DNA of 61,160 nt from Ferruginibacter sp. (GTDB lineage Bacteria > Bacteroidota > Bacteroidia > Chitinophagales > Chitinophagaceae), in contig JANYFT010000230.1 in NCBI GenBank assembly GCA_025359625.1, forward strand, positions 1 through 61,160, written 5' to 3'. Below, in pieces: positions 9,128 to 17,100 of this stretch (position 1 is its first letter; each line of letters begins with the position of its first letter). Made by a program: the position numbers and the translations under genes. The notes below the pieces were generated by a model. It had not been told where the DNA came from, made no database searches, and was given only the letters and a program-made list of their open reading frames with translations.

Positions 9128-10063
9128 TTAAATAATTTTTTCAAACGCCATGTTTGCTGCAATAATTTCATTTCTATAAGGAATGGATGATTGTGCGCCC
9201 AGCCTGGTTACCGAAACAGCAGCAGCCAGGCATCCAAAATAAACGGCATCAACAAGTGTTTTACCTTCTGATAGAGCCACTGCAAGGCCTCCGTTAAAAA
9301 CATCGCCTGCGGCAGTAGTATCTAATGCTTCTACCTTTGGCGTTTCAACTAAATGTATTTTTCCTTCACTGCATATTACCACACCAAGCGCACCCATTGT
9401 TATAACCACATGTTTAACACCCTTGGCATAAATAGCCCTGGCTGCTTTTTTTGCACTTTCAATGCTGTGCACTTTTATCCCACTTAACATTTCCGCCTCT
9501 GTTTGGTTAGGGGTAATAATATCTATATAGCCTAATAATTCAACAGATAAATCGCTGGACGGTGCAGGGTCTAAAATAACCATAACATTTTTAGAGGCTG
9601 CAAATTTTGCAATGAATTCTACCGTCTCCATTGGTATTTCCAATTGCATCATTATGATAAATGCCCCGGCAATTTCATTCATTGCTTCTTTTAAATGTTT
9701 GGGATAAAGATTTCCGTTAGCACCGGAAGCAACCACTATGCTGTTCTCTCCTCTTTGATCAACTGTTATTAATGCAACGCCAGATGGCAGTTCATCATCT
9801 GATAAAAGGTAACTGGTATTAATGCCTTCTTCATCAAATAACTGCGAGGATTGTTTTCCGAATACATCATTGCCAACCTTTGAAATAAAACAGGTGTTGC
9901 CGCCAAGCCTTGCTACAGCTACTGCCTGGTTTGCCCCTTTACCGCCGGGATTCATAAAAAAAGAACCTGCAAGAACTGTTTCGCCCGGTGCCGGAATATG
10001 TTTTGTTTTTACAACCATATCCATGTTGGTACTTCCTATAATTAAGATTTTTTTTGGCTGCAT
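9128..10063 (-). CDS. rbsK: Ribokinase (PfkB family)
   Basis: 311 residues, the usual ribokinase length. PfkB signature one is present (NPGGKGANQAVAVARLGG, residues 38-55), and signature two is DTTAAGDVFNGGLAVAL with the catalytic base Asp near residue 254. Substrate-side features (GSTNMDMVVKTKHIPAPGETV) are typical of ribokinase rather than fructokinase or adenosine kinase. It phosphorylates D-ribose to ribose 5-phosphate with ATP in the cytoplasm. It is the first gene of the minus-strand operon and is divergent from the 497-aa gene across 190 bp. It lacks an export signal, matching a cytosolic step after uptake by the permease at the operon end. Confidence 0.92.
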   Translation of the reverse strand: MQPKKILIIGSTNMDMVVKTKHIPAPGETVLAGSFFMNPGGKGANQAVAVARLGGNTCFISKVGNDVFGKQSSQLFDEEGINTSYLLSDDELPSGVALITVDQRGENSIVVASGANGNLYPKHLKEAMNEIAGAFIIMMQLEIPMETVEFIAKFAASKNVMVILDPAPSSDLSVELLGYIDIITPNQTEAEMLSGIKVHSIESAKKAARAIYAKGVKHVVITMGALGVVICSEGKIHLVETPKVEALDTTAAGDVFNGGLAVALSEGKTLVDAVYFGCLAAAVSVTRLGAQSSIPYRNEIIAANMAFEKII

Positions 10064-10253
10064 GTTAATTGAGTAGGTTTGTTGAATCGTGAAACGAATG
10101 TATTTAAGGTGTTGGAGTTAATTTTACCAATTTTAATTAAAAATAATAATCCTATTATACTACTTTTAATAAAAATAACCTTTTAATTATATGCCTATCA
10201 ACTCGTTGTAATTTCAAACATGTAATTTAATTCAAAATTTTAAACCCGTTTAT

Positions 10254-11747
10254 ATGCTTCAGCATGATATAATACTACTTATAAAGTCAATGTCGAAAGT
10301 TGAAAAAAGAAAATTTAAACTTTCAACTAAAAAGCAAACTGGCAATAAAGATTATTTATTTTTATTTGATTTAATTGACCGCAGCAATGTTGCTGAACCT
10401 GCTTCGCTTAAAGAAAAATACAATAAAATTCATCCTTCTTCATCGGTTAATAACACGGCCCGGTATCTTTTAAATATGCTGACCGATTCTTTGATACAGG
10501 GTAAAATTAAGGATGACAATATGTTCCGGTTATTTCACGGAATGCTTAAAATACAAGTTTTGCAGGAGCGTTCCCTTAATGAAGAAGGTTTCAAAGAATT
10601 AAAAAAATTGCAGCAGGTAGCCGCTAAATCTCAAAACCATTTAATGGAATATTTTATTTTAAGGCAGGAACTTAATTATGTTGCAGAATTAAATTTTAAT
10701 GACTTAACAGAAAAAGACCTAATTCAAAAGCAGGTAAAAGCAAGGGAAGTTTTAAAAGATATGCTTAACACGCAGGAGCATTATTCTTTACACGAAATAC
10801 TAAGATACCGGTTAAGCCATTCCGGAAAAATATCATCAGAAGAAAATAAAAAAAGATTGAATGACCTTGTGTTGAATGAATTGGGTTTGGTAACCGGCAG
10901 GAATAAAAATAATTACGAATCTAAAAAATTACATCTGCTATTTCAGTCTTTCTTTTTTACAGACATAGGAGACTATAAATCTGCCTTGAAAACTTTTTAT
11001 GAGTTAAATAAATTATTTGAACAGAATATAGATTTATGGAGCAGCCCGCCTGCAGATTACCTGTCTTCGCTTGAAGGGATACTTGATAGTTTAAGGGCAA
11101 TTAAACGCTATGATGAAATGCTTTTTTTTATTAAAAAAACGAGCTGCCTTGATGTACCTGTGTACCCAGAATTTTTTCGGTTACAGGCCCGCAAAATTAT
11201 TAATATTTACCAGTTGAATATTTTAATTGCATCTAATAACTTTACCGGCGCTTTAAACTTTATTAAAACTATTAGCCCCGCATTATTAAAAACAAATAAA
11301 ATAATAATTGATGAAAAACAAATGGAGTTGTTTTTTTGCTGTGGATTAGCTTATTACAAAGTTAAAAATTTTAAAAAGGCCAGCAAATATTTAAACGAAA
11401 TAATTCTGGTTGGAAAAATTAATTTTCAATCGATGGTGTATAAAGCATCCCGGCTGCTTGCAATTGTTATACATTACGAAGATAGTAATTTGGAATACCT
11501 TCAATATGCCATTCGTTCTTACAAACGTTCATCAGGTAACAAAGAAAAATTGCTCAAAACAGAAGTGGTTGTTTTTAAAACATTAAAGTTTCATCCTGAT
11601 AAAAATAATTACATTAAAAATATGGTAATGTGGAATAAAATATTACCATCCATATCTGCCATTAAAAAAGATAAGTACGAAATGCAACTGGGAAAATATT
11701 TTGATTTTACTGGGTGGATAGAAACTAAATTTAAAATAGAACATTAA
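10254..11747 (+). CDS. Cytosolic helical-repeat protein of unknown function
   Basis: 497 residues, no signal peptide and no membrane segment. It is almost entirely charged alpha helix. The N-terminus (LIKSMSKVEKRKFKLSTKK) is a basic helical motif I associate with a group of uncharacterised Bacteroidota proteins, and the middle and C-terminal parts look like degenerate TPR repeats (for example GDYKSALKTFYELNKLFEQ, CGLAYYKVKNFKKASKYLNEI). It is divergent from the ribose operon, sharing a 190-bp AT-rich intergenic region with ribokinase. That position would suit a regulator, but no HTH is visible, so a regulatory role is only a guess. The start at 10254 keeps the conserved-looking N-terminal helix. 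Confidence 0.8.
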   Translation: MLQHDIILLIKSMSKVEKRKFKLSTKKQTGNKDYLFLFDLIDRSNVAEPASLKEKYNKIHPSSSVNNTARYLLNMLTDSLIQGKIKDDNMFRLFHGMLKIQVLQERSLNEEGFKELKKLQQVAAKSQNHLMEYFILRQELNYVAELNFNDLTEKDLIQKQVKAREVLKDMLNTQEHYSLHEILRYRLSHSGKISSEENKKRLNDLVLNELGLVTGRNKNNYESKKLHLLFQSFFFTDIGDYKSALKTFYELNKLFEQNIDLWSSPPADYLSSLEGILDSLRAIKRYDEMLFFIKKTSCLDVPVYPEFFRLQARKIINIYQLNILIASNNFTGALNFIKTISPALLKTNKIIIDEKQMELFFCCGLAYYKVKNFKKASKYLNEIILVGKINFQSMVYKASRLLAIVIHYEDSNLEYLQYAIRSYKRSSGNKEKLLKTEVVVFKTLKFHPDKNNYIKNMVMWNKILPSISAIKKDKYEMQLGKYFDFTGWIETKFKIEH

Positions 11748-11776
11748 ATAAATAAAATTCTAAATACACTTTATGA

Positions 11777-12958
11777 AAAAAATGGATCAAGAAGAAACTT
11801 TATCATGCTCTCAACCATGGAATTGGGCGGGCTTATACTTCTGATGTGTTTAAAAGATCAGGTGCTAAATATGTAGTGCTTACTTCTAAACATCATGAAG
11901 GATATTGCCTTTGGAACAGTGCCGAAGCAGACCGCGACTGGGGCCGTTCCTGGAATGCTGTAACCGGAACGCCTAAACGAGATCTGTTGGGCGACCTTAC
12001 CAATGCGGTTCGCACTAAGGGATTAAAGATGGGGTATTATTATTCTTTGTATGAATGGTTCAATCCTTTGTGGCAAACCGATAAAAAAAAGTTTGTCAGC
12101 GATCACCTGTTCCCGCAGTTTAAAGACCTCGTTACCAAATACAAACCTTCTGTAATTTTTTCTGACGGCGAATGGGAATTATCAGACACTGCATGGCGCA
12201 GCACCGAATTGCTGGCCTGGCTTTTTAATGAATCTCCTGTTGCAAAAGAAGTGGTGGTTGATGACCGCTGGGGCAACAATACCCGTGGCAAAAATACAGG
12301 CGCTACTTATACAACTTCAGAATATGGAAGTGGCATGGATGCGAATGTCATCTGGGAAGAAAGCCAGGGTATCGGCCATTCTTACGGGTATAACCGCAAT
12401 GAGCAATTAGAAGATTATAAAACAAGTAATGATCTTATTTTAATGCTTTGTGATATTGTTTCAAGAGGTGGTAATTTATTGCTGGATATAGGGCCAACTG
12501 CCGATGGAAGAATTCCGGTAATAATGCAACAACGCCTGATTGATATGGGTGATTGGTTAAAAATAAATGGTGAAGCAATCTATGAAACGGAAGCATGGAA
12601 AACACCTGCCCAATGGAGTGAAGGTAAACGCATAACAAAAAAAGATGCCAGTTTTATGGCAGATTACAGCGTGGCCAAAATGGTTGTTCCCCGTAAAGAC
12701 ACAGCCAGTATTGAAAGTTTTTTTACGCAGAAAAATAAAGACATTTATTGCATTGTTCCTTCTTACCGTTCAAAACTTTTACTAAAAGATATTACGGTTA
12801 TGCCAGGTTCAAAAGCTATGCTGTTGGGTAAAAACAAATCTTTGCAGTGGAAACAAGAAGGTAAAAATCTTACCGTGGATCTTTCTGCCATTCAACCCGG
12901 AGACACTTCGCCTTTAGGAATATTTGTGATTAAACTTGCCAGCGGAGAGAAAAACTGA
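11777..12958 (+). pseudogene. N-terminally truncated alpha-L-fucosidase (GH29), probable pseudogene
   Basis: The frame encodes the GH29 barrel from FKRSGAKYVVLTSKHHEGY onwards, with the likely nucleophile Asp in VIFSDGEWELSD (12164-12166), the GGNLLLDIGPTADGRIP signature and a C-terminal beta domain. The usual signal peptide and the first roughly 100 or more residues of the barrel are absent. The frame upstream closes at a TGA at 11774, and the only local ATG (11774) runs in another frame and stops after about 20 codons. The only starts in frame are internal, such as GTG 11846. The enzyme would lack its first barrel strands and an export signal. It may once have preceded the decayed gene at 13065. 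Confidence 0.75.
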
Positions 12959-13064
12959 TAAAAGTTTATTCAATGCAGGGTGGCGGATTTAAAAAATCAA
13001 ACTCATCCGGCTGATAAAAGATTACTCATTCCTTATGTTTGATAGGTTTACAATCATATTGTAG

Positions 13065-13764
13065 ATGCTGAAACAATCAATGAAAATATTTTTTAATTTT
13101 CTTTTTTTGCAGCAAGATAGCTATGCGCAGGCAACCGTAAAAGAACTCCAAAAAAAATTGCAGGAATACAAGGCTGCGCTTGATGTTTTAAGAAAAGAAC
13201 ATACCAGCCAATGTACAATGGCGGATATAGAATTGTATTTGTTTGGTATGGGCGACCGTAAAAAAATGATATAAAAACGGGAGCTTGGTTGATGCAATTT
13301 CAGGAGATACGCTTTACAACTGGAAAGTGGGGGAAGAAATGATCATTCCGCCGGAATACTATGCGTACTTAAAACAATTAACGGAGCAGGTGTATATATT
13401 TTTGAAAATTAAAATGGCGTATTTTCATATTCCTAAAGTATATGACAGTTATTCAGCTCTTTTTTGATGGGAGTATAAAAACGAACATGTGAACTGAGAC
13501 CGTTTTGATGCAGGCAGCAGCGAAAACTGGCCGTGTCTTGTATGGGCAGAAGATCATTTTTTTGGCGAACAAAAAGGTATGGTTAGTGAAAGCTTTTATT
13601 TGCTTTCGTGGAAAGCCCACGCCAGCGATGCGAATTATAACGGGATGAAAATAATTGATGAAAAATTGGTGAATATAAAATTAAGCCATGCCACATACAT
13701 GGCACGTTGCGGAAATGTTTTTATTGCTGATAGAAAAGTAAATGATATCTATTCTAAGTTGTAA
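13065..13764 (+). pseudogene. Decayed paralogue of the 393-aa secreted unknown protein
   Basis: Three reading-frame pieces together match the gene at 1551-2732. Piece one (IELYLFGMGDRKKMI) aligns with FYLFGMGSRTKMI, then a one-base loss at about 13272 creates a stop and shifts the frame. Piece two (VDAISGDTLYNWKVGEEMIIPPEYYAYL) matches AITGDTLYRWPIKNQLIVPSEYYVYI and then jumps straight to IPKVYDSYSALF, so roughly 190 codons of the middle are deleted. A TGA at 13465 and a TGA at 13493 interrupt WEYKNEHV. The end (PCLVWAEDHFF, SWKAHASDANYNGMKII) again matches. The gene is clearly inactive. Its position after the broken fucosidase suggests both belonged to one lost glycan-utilisation unit. Confidence 0.8.
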
Positions 13765-13806
13765 TATGGTGCTGAATTATAAATCTGAAATAATGTTTTC
13801 CACTGC

Positions 13807-13842
13807 CCGAATGCATTATTTATCATTCGGATTTTCTTTTTC
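13807..13842 (+). terminator. Factor-independent terminator hairpin
   Basis: A 7-bp stem, CCGAATG at 13807-13813 with CATTCGG at 13824-13830, 10-nt loop, followed by a T-rich run to about 13841. It lies 43 bp after the decayed gene, consistent with the end of the former plus-strand operon. Confidence 0.6.
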
Positions 13843-14189
13843 CTTATAAACAAATTACAGTGTCTATGAACTTTAATTTTATGGCACCCAAAATCACCTG
13901 AAACATATTTAACTTACTGATGTTCTAACCTTTTAATTTTAAAGTAAAAAATGCGGAAAGCAGGAAGAGGTACTAACTTATACGTTTTTGTATGAGTGTA
14001 TTTTTAAAAAAAATCTTTACTATTTCACAATCAGTTACCTCTTTAAAAATAATTTTTGAAGCGTCCATTTAACTCTGAAGATTGCCTCAAAACAGGTAAA
14101 AAAGTTCGGGTGTTATTATTAATCTTACAAATAGAACTCTTTAATGTTTAATAAATGCTTTGAATTTTCCAACCCGAAATTAATTTCTT
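13843..14189. other. Intergenic region without visible gene
   Basis: AT-rich spacer between the terminator and the convergent end of the 1933-aa gene. I see no reading frame with coding character, RNA gene or strong repeat. Confidence 0.5.
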
Positions 14190-17100
14190 CTAATTCATTT
14201 TTCTCCATACTGAACCGTCAGATATTATTTCATAAGTATTGCTTCCTGCTGTATTTACAAGGGTGGTAGATGTTGTGCCATTGGCGGTAGTAACAGCTTG
14301 TGATAAGGTTACACTTGTAGTACCATGGTTAATTAACCTGTAAACCCTGCCAGCATAACTGCTTGCTAAAGGCAAGGTCCATGTAGGAGTACTGCCACCA
14401 GTATTAATAATTACATAATCAGTATTTAAAACGGTATACGCACCTGTACCATTCCTGTAACTAACACTTTGCGATCCTGCAACTGATAAAGTAGATGTAG
14501 GGGTATTGGTTCCAATACCTACATTGCCGCTTCCGTCAATACGCATTTTTTCATTGGTTGATTGTACAGAACCACCTGTTAGAAATACAAGAGATTTTGC
14601 CGCAGTACCAGTTCCTATTAAAAAATTCTGCCCAAGGTTATACAGATAAGCATCATTGGCACCGCCCATTATATTATTGGTATTGCCTCCACCGTTGATA
14701 CCCATGTCTACAAAATTTGTAGTTTCATCGCCATTATTGGCGGTAGCAACTACATCTGATGATGCACTGGTACCGGAAGAAGTATTCTGAATATTTAACT
14801 GCAGGTAATTATTGATAGAACCTTTACCTACGATAGCATTTACAGAAGTAGTTGTTCCTGCATCAACTACAAATTGTTCAGGGTTAGCAACATTGAAAGT
14901 AGGAGTTCCAATAGCTACATTACCGGTGCTGCCATCTATTCGTAATCTTTCAGCATTATTGGTAGCAAACACCATACTATTGGTTGTATTAGTGGCCAGA
15001 TAAAAAGCATTGGGATAGGATGCTCCACTATTGGAAAATCCAATATTACCAACCTGGGTAGTGTTACTCCATATATCAAGTGACGAATAGCCCGTTGTAC
15101 TGGTATTTTGTAATTTCATCAATCCATTATTGGATAAATTTTGTACAATATCTAACGGTTTAGAAGGGGTGGAAGTTCCAATACCCAGGAAACCATTGCT
15201 GTTCAAAACCCGCATTCTTTCAAGGTTGTTTGTTGCTAACACCAAATCTTTTGCATCTTTAGTTCCTAAAAAATTTTCTGCTGCTCCTAAAGTAGATGTT
15301 CCATAGGTAGCAGGAGCAGCCGGTTGTGTAATTCCCGTATTACCGGTCAACGACCAGGCAGAGGCAGTTAAAGCAGTATTTACAAAAGCAGTAGTAGCAA
15401 TTTGGGTTGTATTTGTACCGGCTGCTGCTGTTGGTGCTAAAGGTGTACCGGTAAGTGTTGGGGATGCAAGGGGTGCTTTTAAGGCATCGTTGCCATTAAT
15501 TTTTTGAACTGCTTGCAAAATATTATCCGAAGCTGCAATTGTACCTGCGCCCGAAGTGTAACCTGTTAAAACCTTTGCAATAACAGCAGCATTGGTTACA
15601 GTTGTAGCATTGCCAACACTGGTAACTTCGCCTGTTAAATTCGCATTGGTTGTAACAGTGGATGCAGTACCGGTGGTATTTTGATTTAAAGTTGGGAAAT
15701 CAGATGCCACTGCAATTGAAGGCACACCTGTGCCGGTAGTATTTTTTAAAATACCTGTTCCTAAACCAGCCATTGAAGTACCATTTATTTTTCCAACAAC
15801 AGTTGCACTCTGGGTTCCGGTAACATCACCTGAGAAACTGCCAGCGAAAATAGTTGATTGCTGATCTAATTGGTAACGGGTAGCACCAACAGTTCCATAA
15901 AAGTGAGTTCCATTAAACTCTACGGCTCCGCTTTCAGGAGTAGTAAGATTTGTACCGGAAGTAAATTTTAATGGTGCAGTACCGGCAGTTGCAGTACCAG
16001 CGCCAAGGTGTAAAAGTGCTGTAGGGGCTGTTATGCCAATACCTACTGTCCCTCTTCTAAAAGCAGAAGAATTATCAGAAACAACAAAAGTTGGGTCACT
16101 TGCAATACCTATTTGGAACTCTGGGTTTGGATATCCCAAGTAAGAAAAAGCCGATCTGTTTTCATACCGTATATTTCTTTGATTGGTTAATCCCTTAAAT
16201 ACAAAATCTACCAAATCTACAGAACCAGCCTGTTCAAATATAGCGCCGTTAACCCCATTACGGTTTTGAAGGCTTAATCTTGTTGTTCCGTAAGTATCGC
16301 CGTTTTGTTCAAATGTTAAATTACCTGTGGTGCCAATTACCTTTGCAGTGGCAGTAGTTAATGCCATATTTCCATTTACATTCAATGCTTCTGTGAGAGT
16401 ATTGGTTCCAATGCCTATTTTCCCGATACTGTCTATCAACATTCTTTCAATATTATTGGTTCTAAACCTTAACGAGACATTATTTGTTGACCCTAAAAAT
16501 TGAGATCCTGCGGTAACTGAGTTGCCAGTCAAACTCCATGCACTTGCGCCGGGGTTAGTTATCCATGATGGGATACCACTGGTTAATGTAAGCACTTGTC
16601 CATTGGTGCCAATTGGTAACTTACTCCATGTGTTGGTAGCTGACCCATACAATAAATCTCCGGTGGTTACTGTGGTTAATCCTGTGCCGCCATTGGCTAC
16701 TGCAACGGTACCTGTTACATTCACTGCCGTACCAGTTGTATTTTGATTCAGCGTAGGGAAATCAGCTGCGATCGCTATAGAAGGAACACCTGTTGCTGTT
16801 GTGTTTTTTAAAATACCGGTGGCTAATCCTGATAAGGCGGTACCATTTATTTTCCCAACAACTGTTGCGCTTTGTGTGCCTGTAACATCACCCGCCAAAC
16901 TGCCGGTAAAAGAACTGGGCGTTTGCTGATCTAACTGATAACGGGTAGCGCCTATGGTACCATAAAAATGGGTTCCGTTAAACTCAACCGCACCAGCTTC
17001 CGGAGTACTTAAATTAACTCCACTTGAAAATTTCAACGGCGCCGTATTAGCAGCAGCACTTCCTGCTTTAAGATGTAAAATTGCAGTTGGTGCTGCAGTT

